Origin: A07HB70 sp964512675
Lineage (GTDB): Archaea > Halobacteriota > Halobacteria > Halobacteriales > Haloferacaceae
Direction of reading: 5' to 3'
Assembly: GCA_964512675.1 (NCBI GenBank)
Contig: CAZEJR010000002.1
Span: 62,001 to 126,000, forward strand
DNA: 64,000 nucleotides
Each line of letters begins with the position of its first letter. Positions within the stretch are counted from its first letter, which is position 1. A model generated the notes under the pieces. That model was not told where the DNA came from. It searched no databases and worked only from the letters and a program-made list of their open reading frames with translations. The translations under genes and the position numbers were made by a program. Below, piece by piece: positions 9,208 to 17,537 of the stretch.

Positions 9208-9229
9208 CCAGTGTCGGGTGTCGAACGGC

Positions 9230-9237
9230 AAATAAAG
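9230..9237 (-). promoter_or_regulatory. TATA box of the ECF operon
   Basis: CTTTATTT on the minus strand is centred 26 bp before the ATG at 9207. This is the spacing expected for a leaderless haloarchaeal transcript. Confidence 0.7.
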
Positions 9238-9268
9238 AAGGCTTGTAATAGGAACGGGCAACGGCGTG

Positions 9269-9295
9269 GACAGCTATCACGTCTAAATAGCTGTC
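9269..9295. promoter_or_regulatory. 27-bp interrupted palindrome upstream of the ECF operon
   Basis: GACAGCTAT (9269-9277) and ATAGCTGTC (9287-9295) are perfect 9-bp inverted arms around a 9-bp spacer. The element lies upstream of the ECF TATA box, centred about 75 bp before the start codon. Its size and symmetry fit a dimeric regulator site. Confidence 0.6.
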
Positions 9296-9705
9296 GTACC
9301 GAACGGCGGCCTCCGAGCGACGGTCGGAGCGGGGGTCGCGGCCGCTGCGGTCGGCTGCGAACAGGTACCCCAGACCTGGCGCTCACCGTCGGTACGGCGG
9401 TCGGTCGGTGCAGGTGAACGACCTGCGAGGTGAGACGACGCCGTCGAATCAGCTGCCTGCGGTCGCACAGTTCCGCGATAGAACGCAGTACGGAGCGGTG
9501 GTCCGTGCGATCGAAACGCCTCACCAGACCGACGTGGCGGGTGTCTCGTCGCCACGATCGTCTCCCGTGGTCAGGTCACAGAGGCCGTGTCGGGCGTGCG
9601 ACTCGGGGTCGATCCGGCAGCGATCGGCGTGCTGCCGCTGTCGTACTCGTCGCGGCCCGTCACGCGCCCGGTCCCGGCCGGAGGCGGCTGGCCGGGAGAT
9701 GGCCG
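9296..9705. other. Intergenic stretch without a recognisable gene
   Basis: About 410 bp between the ECF promoter and the end of the histidine kinase gene. The open frames on either strand are Arg/Pro-rich products of high G+C, with no domain pattern. I see no RNA gene or repeat. Confidence 0.5.
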
Positions 9706-11460
9706 TCAGTCGGGGCGCGACGCCTGCTCGACGCCAGTCACCGCGATCCGCGCTCCGCCGCTCGGGCTCGACGCCGCGTCGACCGACCAGTCGTGTGCGA
9801 TCGCGATCTGCTGGACGCTCAACAGGCCGAACCCGGTGCCGTCGGGGTCGGTCGTGTAGCCCGGCGCGAACACGGACTCGCGGTCCTCGGCGGGGATGCC
9901 GGGGCCGTCGTCGTCGACACAGAACCCGTCGGCGGTCGCCCGGACCGCGACGGTCACGTCGGGACCGGCGTGGTCAAGGGCGTTACGAAACAGGTTCTCG
10001 AGCAGGCGTTTTGCCGCGAGCCGGTCGGCGAGGACCCGCGGCGCCTCGCTCGCGTCGAGGGCCGCCCCCCCGGCGTCGACTGTCGACCACGCCTCGCGGG
10101 CGAGGGCGGCGAGGTCGACCGGTTCGGGGTCGACGTCGACCGTCCCGGCCCGGAGCGCGTCCGAGAGGTCGCGAACCAGTTCGTCGAGGCGGTCGAGCGC
10201 CCGGTCGGCGGCGTCGAGACGCTCGCGGGCCCGGTCGGCGGCGACAGTCTCGCGGGCGAGGTCGAGGTTGCCGCGCGCGGCGTTCAGCGGGCTGGCGAGG
10301 TCGTGGGCGAACACGTCGGCGAACCCCTCCAGCCACCGGGTCTGACGGTCGAGCGCTGCCTCGTAGGCCGTCTGCTCGGTGACGTCGACGTAGATCGCGT
10401 ACCCCTCGCCGACGGTCGGGTCCTCGTCTGCCGCCGTCCGGTCGACGCTCGTCGCGACGTTGAGCAGGAACGCTCGCGGCCCGCTCGGCGTCTCGCAGGT
10501 CACCTCGGCCTCGACCGACCCGCCGACCCGGATGCGCTCGCTGATCTCGTCCGCGTCCGCGAGCGTCTCGTCGTCGTGCGGAGCGTGGAGCGTGTCGAGC
10601 GGTGTCCCCGAGTCGGCGTCGTCGCCGAACGTCAGGTCGAAGGCCGGGTTCGTCTCGGCGACGACCGGCACCTCGTCTTCCAGCGTAAACCGGACGATCG
10701 GGACGGGGCTGCGGTCGAACAGCAGCCGAACCCGGTCGCGCTCGCGCCGGAGACGGCGCTCTCGCTCCCGGCGCTCCGTGACGTCCCGTAGGACGCCGGC
10801 ACTCCCGACGAACGCCCCGTCTGCCGACGGGAGCAGCGCCACGTGGTCCTCGCACCGGCGGACGGTGCCGTCTGCGGCCTCGACGTTCACCTCGAACCGC
10901 AGGTCGTCGGGCCCGTCGTCGGAGAGCAGGCGGCGGAGCTGGGCCTCGCCGCGCGCGACGGCCTCGTCGTCCTTTATCACGGAGACGTCGCTGCCGACGA
11001 TCCGGTCGCGAGGGTAGCCGACGAGGTCGAGAAAGGCGTCGTTCACCCGGGCGAACCGGCCCTCGTCGTCGAGGACGTACACGGGGTCCTGAATCGCCTC
11101 GACGATCGCCCGGGACACGTCGACGGCGGCGGTGCTGTCGAACACGACCCGCCGGACGGCGGCGCGGAGGCGCGCGAGGGCGTCCTCGCCGCGTCGGTCG
11201 ACCGTCCCGGCGGCTGCGTCCGCCGACGGGTCGTCGACGAACAGGACGACCGGTAGGTCGAGCGCCGGGCAGAGGTCGCGAACGGCTGGATCGGACAGGA
11301 CGACACAGGCCGGCTGTGGCTCGTCGTCGAGAAGCGTCCGGACCGCAGCGGCGTCGGCTGCCGTGTCGAGGGTGAACTCGTCGGCGCCGAGGAGAGCACG
11401 GACGGCCCGCCGCATCGCGGCGTCGGCGTCCTGGTAGAGTATCCGGTGAGACCGCTGCAC
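9706..11460 (-). CDS. Sensor histidine kinase: receiver-like domain, two PAS domains, HisKA-HATPase
   Basis: A 584-residue soluble kinase. Residues 1-110 resemble a receiver-type alpha/beta fold but lack the clear phosphoacceptor pocket. PAS 1 covers about 115-230 (VYVLDDEGRFARVNDAFL) and PAS 2 about 245-360 (SPVPIVRF). The H-box is DVFAHDLASPLNAARGNL. The ATPase has an N-box (LFRNALDHA), G1 (VDDDGPGIP) and G2 (GTGFGL). It likely senses a cytosolic or redox/light cue through the PAS domains; no cognate regulator lies next to it. The start is GTG at 11458-11460 with TTAAGA 27 bp upstream, divergent from pcn. Confidence 0.85.
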   Translation of the reverse strand: MQRSHRILYQDADAAMRRAVRALLGADEFTLDTAADAAAVRTLLDDEPQPACVVLSDPAVRDLCPALDLPVVLFVDDPSADAAAGTVDRRGEDALARLRAAVRRVVFDSTAAVDVSRAIVEAIQDPVYVLDDEGRFARVNDAFLDLVGYPRDRIVGSDVSVIKDDEAVARGEAQLRRLLSDDGPDDLRFEVNVEAADGTVRRCEDHVALLPSADGAFVGSAGVLRDVTERRERERRLRRERDRVRLLFDRSPVPIVRFTLEDEVPVVAETNPAFDLTFGDDADSGTPLDTLHAPHDDETLADADEISERIRVGGSVEAEVTCETPSGPRAFLLNVATSVDRTAADEDPTVGEGYAIYVDVTEQTAYEAALDRQTRWLEGFADVFAHDLASPLNAARGNLDLARETVAADRARERLDAADRALDRLDELVRDLSDALRAGTVDVDPEPVDLAALAREAWSTVDAGGAALDASEAPRVLADRLAAKRLLENLFRNALDHAGPDVTVAVRATADGFCVDDDGPGIPAEDRESVFAPGYTTDPDGTGFGLLSVQQIAIAHDWSVDAASSPSGGARIAVTGVEQASRPD

Positions 11461-11484
11461 GTCTTCCGACTCGGGGGTGGTGAT

Positions 11485-11526
11485 CTTAACTATTCCTCAT
11501 CACGGGCCGGACCGGGGGCCTTTTCT
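11485..11526. promoter_or_regulatory. Divergent promoters of the histidine kinase and pcn
   Basis: On the minus strand TTAAGA (11485-11490) is 27 bp from the kinase GTG. On the plus strand TTTTCT (11521-11526) is 24-29 bp from the pcn ATG at 11550. Both spacings fit leaderless transcription. Confidence 0.5.
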
Positions 11527-11549
11527 TCCAGGCCGGCGGATCTGGACGT

Positions 11550-12293
11550 ATGTTCGAGGCCATCGTGAGCGCGTCGACGCTGGGGGACGCGCTCGACTCC
11601 GTGAGCGTGCTTGTCGACGAGTGCAAGATCCGGCTGAACGAGGACGGACTCGCGGTCCGGGCCGTCGACCCGGCGAACGTCGGGATGGTCGACCTCGAGC
11701 TCGGCGCCGGCGCGTTCGAGTCCTACGAGGCCGACGGCGGCGTCGTGGGGGTCAACCTCGCCCGGCTCGAGGACATCGTCGGGATGGCCTCTGCCGACGA
11801 CCTCGTCCGTCTCGAGCTCGACGAGGAGACCCGGAAGCTCCACATCCAGATGGACGGCCTCTCGTACACGCTCGCGCTCATCGACCCCGACTCCATCCGG
11901 CAGGAGCCGGACATCCCCGACCTCGACCTCGCCGCCGAGATCGTCGTCGAGGGGGCCCAGCTCGACCGTGGCATCACCGCCGCCGACATGGTGAGCGACC
12001 ACATCCGTCTGCGCGTCGACCCGGACGCCGCGGCCTTCTTCGTCGAGGCACAGGGCGACACCGACGACGTCGACCTCGAGCTCGGCGCCGGCGACCTCAT
12101 CGACCTCACGCCGGGCCCGGCCGACTCGCTGTTCAGCCTCGACTACCTCAAGGACATGGACAAGGCGATCCCCGCCGACGCCGAGGTGACCGTCGAACTC
12201 GGCGAGGAGTTCCCGGTGAAGCTCCACTACGGGTTCGCCGAGGGGCTCGGTCGGGTGACGTATATGTTGGCACCTCGCATCCAGAGCGACTGA
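11550..12293 (+). CDS. pcn: DNA polymerase sliding clamp PCNA
   Basis: The 247-residue length equals that of other archaeal PCNAs. The protein has the two-fold repeated clamp architecture, an interdomain connector near residues 115-130 (LIDPDSIRQEPDIPDL), and a C-terminal LAPRIQSD tail that joins the partner-binding pocket. It is very acidic, as in halophiles. The trimeric ring tethers polymerases, ligase, FEN1 and RFC-loaded factors to DNA. The gene is near priL, the usual haloarchaeal replication neighbourhood. ATG at 11550 gives the conserved MFEAIVSA start. Confidence 0.97.
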   Translation: MFEAIVSASTLGDALDSVSVLVDECKIRLNEDGLAVRAVDPANVGMVDLELGAGAFESYEADGGVVGVNLARLEDIVGMASADDLVRLELDEETRKLHIQMDGLSYTLALIDPDSIRQEPDIPDLDLAAEIVVEGAQLDRGITAADMVSDHIRLRVDPDAAAFFVEAQGDTDDVDLELGAGDLIDLTPGPADSLFSLDYLKDMDKAIPADAEVTVELGEEFPVKLHYGFAEGLGRVTYMLAPRIQSD

Positions 12294-12667
12294 CAGGACA
12301 CGCACCGCCAGACGAGACGTCTCCACAGCGTCTGACCCCGCCGCACTCCTCGCCACCAGCCCGCTCGTCTGCGACCCTCACGCCGGCCAGTCGGCGTACG
12401 AGCACCCGGTCGGGTCGGTCGACCGGAGCGAGGTGTCGCCGGAGGCCCGGGTCACACTCGCCGACCCCGACGGCTCCGCGACGGCGTTCGGCGAGACAGA
12501 CGAGCCCCCGGGGTCGTCTACGGCGACGCAGTCGGCTACGGGCGGAGTCTACGCGATCGAGCGGGACAGCCGGCTCGGCCGGGTGGAGACCTACGCCGGC
12601 GCTCGGCCTCGTCGTCGCGTCGGTCTCGGCGAGGGGTCCGCTCGGCGTCTCCGACTCGGCTTCCGCG
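12294..12667. other. Non-coding or decayed stretch between pcn and the next gene
   Basis: About 370 bp. A plus-strand frame running out of the pcn region is open and fairly balanced in composition (VTLADPDGSATAFGE, GGVYAIERDSRLG) but has no convincing start. It merges into the antisense of the next gene. It may be the remains of a small protein gene; I cannot name it. Confidence 0.3.
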
Positions 12668-13258
12668 CTACCGTCGTCCCTCGACCACTCGCTTTGCCGC
12701 GCTCGCCTTCTCTTTCCAGCCGTAGCCCGACTCGTAGACGTGGCGCTTGGCGTCGACGAGCGCCTCGGGGCTGGGCTCCTCGAACCCGCCGCGGTCCCAC
12801 GCGCCGGACTCGCGGAGCCACGCGACGACGCGCTCTCGCGTCTCCGACCACGACAGCCCGACCATCTCGTACCACGCGATCATCGCGAAGACGGCGTTGT
12901 CGTGACAGCCGGGGACCGACCCCTCGCGGTAGACGGTTCGGATGGGGTCGACGTCCGGTTCGGCAACCTCCTCGCGGAACTCCGCCGCCGTCCGGAGACG
13001 CAGGCGTCCGCCCGTCTCGTCGACCCGGCCGTCTGTCTTGAGTCGGCCCAGCGCCGCCCGGCGCAGACGCTCGCGGCTGTCGTCGGGCCAGTCCGCGACC
13101 AGGTCGGACTCGCGTACGACGCCCGCCGAGAGCGGCCCGACGGTGTCGAGGTACGCGTCCTCCACCTCGGGCCACGGGACGCCCTCGAACCGGCAGTCGG
13201 CGTCGTGGAGGCTGTTTCGTGTCCGGCAGTCCGGACACGGGTAGTCGAACCGTGGCAC
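12668..13258 (-). CDS. Conserved haloarchaeal protein with N-terminal zinc-binding Cys motif
   Basis: A 196-residue soluble protein of unknown function found near priL in haloarchaea. It begins with CPDCRTRN and HDADCRF, a likely zinc-binding knuckle. A helical middle follows (LKTDGRVDETGGRLRL resembles a winged-helix wing), then a charged C-terminus with conserved Trp and Tyr (YESGYGWKEKASAAKRVV). The GTG at 13256-13258 has TTTTGTAT (13279-13286) 27 bp upstream, supporting a leaderless start. A nucleic-acid role is plausible from the zinc motif and neighbours, but unproven. Confidence 0.7.
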   Translation of the reverse strand: MPRFDYPCPDCRTRNSLHDADCRFEGVPWPEVEDAYLDTVGPLSAGVVRESDLVADWPDDSRERLRRAALGRLKTDGRVDETGGRLRLRTAAEFREEVAEPDVDPIRTVYREGSVPGCHDNAVFAMIAWYEMVGLSWSETRERVVAWLRESGAWDRGGFEEPSPEALVDAKRHVYESGYGWKEKASAAKRVVEGRR

Positions 13259-13382
13259 GGCAAGATGTCGTCGGGTGGATACAAAAGGTCACGGGGTGTG
13301 GCGCACGACGGCCCGCGACGAGTAGACGGACCGCGCCCCGTCGACCACCGCGCTTTTTCCCTCCGGGGACCAGCAGTGGACG

Positions 13383-14423
13383 ATGTCGGAGCCGGAGGTC
13401 AGTCCTCGCCACGCCCGCTACCCGTTTCTCTCCGGCGCCCGCGAGGCCGTCGCCGCGCTCTCCGTGGCGCCGACGGAGCTCGCCCGTGCCGACGCGCCGG
13501 CGGTCGAGCGGGGGGTCGAGCGCGTCGAGCGCGCGCTCATGACCGGCGGGGTCGACACGGCCGACGGCGGGGACCGCTGGCGCCCGCGGGACGAACTGCT
13601 CTCTTACCCCGTCGCGCGGGTGCTGGTCTCGCTGCTCGCCGACCGCGACGCCGTCCGGAAGTACGCCGTCGCCGAGGCCGCCACCGCCCGCGAGCGGCTG
13701 GAGGCAGACGTCGCCGACGGCGACGCCGACCTCCGGACCGTCGAGCGCGGGGGATTGTCGCTCGACGAGGCGCTCCGGGAGTTCGGTGTCGCCGACGCCG
13801 TGGTGCGGCGCGACGACGCCCGGTACGACGTCGACGTCGCCGTCTACCTCGAGCTCGCGGACCCGGACACGGGCGAGGAGTGGCGGCTGGTCAACCGCGC
13901 GCTCGCCGACGGTCGGGTGCCGGTCGAGCGCGCCGAGCTGTTCGACCTGCTGGAGGAGCGGGTCCGGGCGCGCGTCGCCGAGGGCCTGCCGGTCCCCGTC
14001 GGCGGGGACACGGGCGAGACGCTGGCCGACGCGCTGGCCGAGGAGGTCGCGCGCCTGCGCACCCTGCTCGCCGACCGCGCGCCCAGCCCCGACGTCTCGG
14101 CCGTCGACGAGGCGGGGTTCCCGCCCTGCGTCGACGCCCTGCTCGCCCGCGCCGACGAGGGCGAGGACCTGCCGCCGCGGTCGCAGTTCGCGCTCGTCGC
14201 CTTTCTGGTCGACCTCGGGCTGGACGAGGACGCGGTCGCCGAGCGGACGGGGCTGGACGACGCCGCCGAGTTCCCCGCGACCGTCCTCGCGGACGGCGAC
14301 GGCTCGCAGTATCCGATGCCGTCGTGCGCGACGATGGCGGCACAGGGCGACTGTGTGAACAGAGACGAGCGGTGCGAGCGGGTCGCACACCCGCTGTCGT
14401 ACTACCGTGACGCCGTCGACTAG
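13383..14423 (+). CDS. priL: DNA primase large subunit PriL
   Basis: The 346-residue product has an all-helical N-terminal half and a C-terminal Fe-S domain. The four cluster ligands are Cys 249 (FPPCVDAL), Cys 315 (PMPSCATMA), Cys 324 (GDCVN) and Cys 331 (ERCERVAHPLSYY). It pairs with catalytic PriS to start RNA primers for replication; priS is not in this window. TTTTT at 13354-13358 lies 27 bp before the ATG. The stop codon overlaps that of the convergent small membrane gene in the sequence CTAG. Confidence 0.94.
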   Translation: MSEPEVSPRHARYPFLSGAREAVAALSVAPTELARADAPAVERGVERVERALMTGGVDTADGGDRWRPRDELLSYPVARVLVSLLADRDAVRKYAVAEAATARERLEADVADGDADLRTVERGGLSLDEALREFGVADAVVRRDDARYDVDVAVYLELADPDTGEEWRLVNRALADGRVPVERAELFDLLEERVRARVAEGLPVPVGGDTGETLADALAEEVARLRTLLADRAPSPDVSAVDEAGFPPCVDALLARADEGEDLPPRSQFALVAFLVDLGLDEDAVAERTGLDDAAEFPATVLADGDGSQYPMPSCATMAAQGDCVNRDERCERVAHPLSYYRDAVD

Positions 14424-14617
14424 TCGTTCAACAGCAGGCCGACGGCGGCGAACGCGAGAATGAACAGCACCACCCCGGCGACGAGCGCGAGCCCGCCGGT
14501 CGCGGAGAGTCCGTCGTCGTTGAACTGGAGCCCGATGCCGACGAAGCCGGCGATAAACGCCAGGACGACGCCGACGGAGAGCCCGATCTTCCGGGACATC
14601 CCCTCCTCTAGCTCCAT
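14420..14617 (-). CDS. Small two-helix membrane protein
   Basis: A 65-residue protein: a short charged N-terminus (MELEEGMSRKIG), helix 1 (LSVGVVLAFIAGFVGIGL), a loop, and helix 2 ending in LLLND. It is a conserved haloarchaeal small membrane protein of unknown function. I chose ATG at 14615-14617; ATG at codon 7 is also possible. The stop overlaps the priL stop by four bases. Confidence 0.65.
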   Translation of the reverse strand: MELEEGMSRKIGLSVGVVLAFIAGFVGIGLQFNDDGLSATGGLALVAGVVLFILAFAAVGLLLND

Positions 14618-14782
14618 ACGCTCGCCGAGCGCCGGTCGCGGCAAAAGGACTTCGATGCCCGCGCGGCGACGGTTCAGCGGCGAACGGGGCGGTGAGAGGG
14701 ATCACGACCGTGCGGTGCGTGGTCGTCTGCGAGCCGACGGTCACCGACACCGACACGGCAGCCGACAGGCGTAGCAGCCGTC

Positions 14783-15214
14783 CTACCCGTCCGCGTGGTC
14801 GTCGAGCGTCGTCCGCGTCGATCCGCCCGTCAGCTCCGCGAGATCCGCGCCCTCCGCGAGCGCCGTCTCGCGTTTCACCCGGTAGTTCCCACCGTCGGTC
14901 GTGTACAGGTCGCCGGGGTGGAAGAAGTACCAGTCCTCGCGGTCGAACCGCACCGCGACGCGGGCCTTCGCGCCGAAGTTCCGCGCGAAAAACAGCAGCG
15001 ACTCCACCTCCTCGCCGTCGAGGTAGATCGGGTCGCCAGCTGACGCCTTCGCCTCGATCGCGTAGAACCGGTCGCCGTCGCCGGCGAGGACGTCCGGCAG
15101 GTCGCGCTCTGTCGCGCTCCCGGAAGCGGGCGCGCGCATCACCGCGAACCCCGCCTCGTCAAGCAGGTTGACCAGTTCCCGCTCGCGCCGGTCGCCCTTG
15201 CGGTTCGCGCTCAT
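14783..15214 (-). CDS. hjc: Holliday junction resolvase Hjc
   Basis: A 143-residue nuclease with the archaeal Hjc core: N-terminal KGDRRERELVNLLDEAGF, the catalytic pattern RDLPDVLAGDGDRFYAIEAKAS (acidic residues with E-x-K), and SLLFFARNFGAKARVAVRFD. The enzyme cuts four-way DNA junctions during recombination repair. A TTTAAAT box at 15238-15244 is 27 bp upstream of the ATG at 15212-15214, so it is leaderless. It lies just downstream of a decayed HAD hydrolase gene on the same strand but has its own promoter. Confidence 0.94.
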   Translation of the reverse strand: MSANRKGDRRERELVNLLDEAGFAVMRAPASGSATERDLPDVLAGDGDRFYAIEAKASAGDPIYLDGEEVESLLFFARNFGAKARVAVRFDREDWYFFHPGDLYTTDGGNYRVKRETALAEGADLAELTGGSTRTTLDDHADG

Positions 15215-15257
15215 GTGGGCGCGTGGGTCGGACACGGATTTAAACGACCGGGCACGG

Positions 15258-15925
15258 TCACGCCGTGCCGTCGAGCAGCGGCACCAGCAGCCCCGCCAGC
15301 GCCGCTGTCCCCGCGGCGACCGGCGCGTCGGCGTCCTCGCCGCCGACGCACACCGTCTCGAAGCACAGACGGCGGGCGGGCACCACGTCCTCGTCGAACG
15401 TGTCGCCGGCGTAGACGGGGTGTCGACGGGCAGGCGCTCGCCGGCGCGCTCGGAGATCACCGGGTCGGGCTCGCGGACGCCCGCCTCGCCGGAGACGACC
15501 ACCTCGTCGACGACGCCGTCCAGTCCGTGCTCACGGAGCTTCCGCCGCTTGGTCGGCCCGTGGCCGTTCGTGCGGACGCCCGTCGGGTGGGCGTCGGCGA
15601 CCGTCTCGACCAGCCGGCGGACCCCGGGGTCGAGGCTCGTCGCCGCCACCTCGCGCTCGACGTAGTCCGCCGCGAGGGCTGCGGGGTCGGCGTCGACGTC
15701 GAACCCGTCGACGACGGCGGCGAACGCGCGCTCGTACGGCGCCGGGTCGGACGCGCGCAACGCCGCGAGGACCCGTTCGGTGTACGTCTCGGTCGTCGCG
15801 GGCGTCGGGTCGACCGGCAGGGTCCGCGCGACCAGGTCGTCGGACGGGACCGTGTACGAGAGGAGGGTCCCGTCGAGGCCGAAGTAGACCGCGGTCGACG
15901 AACGGCCCGTTCGACCTCCTGCCAC
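15258..15925 (-). pseudogene. Frameshifted HAD-family hydrolase lacking catalytic residues
   Basis: The first frame (GTG at 15923-15925) reads as a HAD hydrolase: AVYFGLDGTLL, then VRTNGHGPTKRRKL and GVREPDPVI. At a run of four C/G (15417-15420) the frame is lost. The next frame then continues with VYAGDTFDEDVVPARRLCFETVCVGG to a stop at 15258-15260, so one base is missing. The nucleophile Asp of the DxDGT motif is Gly (codon 15878-15880), and the motif III Lys (normally KPDP) is Glu. Frameshift plus two lost catalytic residues argue for true decay rather than a sequencing slip. Confidence 0.8.
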
Positions 15926-16033
15926 GACCGATCGTTGTTCGTCGGAGGCGTCTGACGGGTCGATACGGGATCGTGTCGGACGGGGAACGAAACAGCCGAC
16001 AGGTTTCTATCGGCTGCGCGTCTCGGGGCCGGT

Positions 16034-17536
16034 GTGCCCTCCTCGCACGCCGCCGGACGGTGGCCGAACCGCGGCGGGGTCGTCGTCGGGGTCGTCGGGT
16101 TCGCCCTGACGTGGTACACGGTGGTCGACACGCTCCGCCCGGACGTCCCCCTGACGAGTTTCCTCCTCGGACAGGCGCCGGCGCTCGTCGCCGGCCTCGG
16201 ACTCACCGCCTTCGGCGTGGGGCTGGCGGTGAGTTCGCGCGAGCCCTCGGACGTGGACCTGGTCGCGCTCTGGTGTGTCGGGGGAGTGGCCTCGATGACA
16301 GTCGTCGTGGCGCTGACCTACCTCGGAGGGGGGATGTCGCTCGACGGCGCGACGGAGTCGCGGCTGGTCGCCAACGTCCTCGTCGGCAGCGCCGTCGGGG
16401 GGACGCTCATAGGTCTTCGGTCGGCGACGACCCGGCGTCATCGGCGGAGCGCAGCGCGACAGGCCGACCGGCTGACCGTGCTCAACCGTCTCCTCCGCCA
16501 CGAGGTGTTGAACAGGCTGAACGTCGTCGACGGCTACGCACAGGGGGAGACCGACCCGACCGACGGGGGGCAGACCGTCGACACGAGGGGGGTGATCCGC
16601 CGGAACGCCGAGGCGATCGGAGAGACGGTCGAACGGGTCGGCGCGCTGACCGGGACGGACGACCCCCAACCCGTCGACGTCGCGCCGCAGCTCGAGGCGG
16701 CGGTCGCGTCCGTCCGGGCGTCCCACCCCGGGGCGACCGTCGAGGTGGGCGACGTCCCGTCGGCGCTCGTCCTCGCCACCCAGAACGCGGACGTGCTGTT
16801 CGAGCATCTGGTCGAGAACGCGGTCCTCCGGAGCGGCGGGTCCCGGTCGACGGTCCGGGTCGACGTGACCGTCCGGCACGGCGAGGCGGTGGTCCGCGTC
16901 TCCGACGACGGCCCGCCGCTGTCCGACGCCGAGCGCCGCCTGCTCACCGGCCGGGCGACCCCGGAACGCGACGACCCCCGGTCGGGGTTCGGTCTCTCCA
17001 TCGCCCGGCTGCTGGTCGAGGACGCCGGGGGGTCGATCGGCGTCGAGTCGACCGGCGACGCGGGGACGGAGCTCTCGCTCACCCTCCAGCGGGCGGACGC
17101 GACCGACCGCAGGTACGGAGCGACGACGGTCCGCCTGCGCCGCGCCGTGGTCGCGGCGCTCGTCGCGGGAGCGGTGATGGGGCTCGCGGTCCAGTTCGTC
17201 ACCGGACGGATGGTGGTCATCGGGGCGCTGTACGGCATCGAGAACGTCGGCGTCGGGTGGGTGACCCACCAGTTCCACAGCGTCTGCTTCGGGCTGTGGT
17301 TCGTCGCCGTGACGGCGACGTGGGTCCGCGACGAGCCGCTGCCGATGGTCGCGTTGGGGGTCGGCTACGGCTGGCTCCTCTGGCTGGTCGCCGCGGGGTT
17401 CGTGATGCCGCTGTGGCTCCGGGCCGCCGGCGTGCCGGCGGCGGTTCCGAACCTCCGCCTCGCCTCGCTGGCGAACCACGTCCTCTGGGGCGGGACCTTC
17501 GGCGGCGTCTACGGCTGGCTCTCCTCGCGCGAGTAG
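16034..17536 (+). CDS. Membrane histidine kinase with transmembrane segments on both sides of the kinase core
   Basis: A 500-residue protein. Four helices occupy about 10-130, followed by a short coiled linker. A HisKA-like segment has LLRHEVLNRLNVVDGYA near 155. The HATPase has N-box variant LVENAVLRSGG, G1 VSDDGPPLSD and G2 RSGFGLSIARLL. After residue about 360 come four more helices, two of them bearing Trp/His-rich loops. The G1 motif lacks its usual second Gly, so ATPase activity may be reduced. The C-terminal membrane lobe is uncommon and may be the sensor. The GTG at 16034 faces away from the decayed HAD gene. Confidence 0.75.
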   Translation: MPSSHAAGRWPNRGGVVVGVVGFALTWYTVVDTLRPDVPLTSFLLGQAPALVAGLGLTAFGVGLAVSSREPSDVDLVALWCVGGVASMTVVVALTYLGGGMSLDGATESRLVANVLVGSAVGGTLIGLRSATTRRHRRSAARQADRLTVLNRLLRHEVLNRLNVVDGYAQGETDPTDGGQTVDTRGVIRRNAEAIGETVERVGALTGTDDPQPVDVAPQLEAAVASVRASHPGATVEVGDVPSALVLATQNADVLFEHLVENAVLRSGGSRSTVRVDVTVRHGEAVVRVSDDGPPLSDAERRLLTGRATPERDDPRSGFGLSIARLLVEDAGGSIGVESTGDAGTELSLTLQRADATDRRYGATTVRLRRAVVAALVAGAVMGLAVQFVTGRMVVIGALYGIENVGVGWVTHQFHSVCFGLWFVAVTATWVRDEPLPMVALGVGYGWLLWLVAAGFVMPLWLRAAGVPAAVPNLRLASLANHVLWGGTFGGVYGWLSSRE

Positions 17537-17537
17537 G

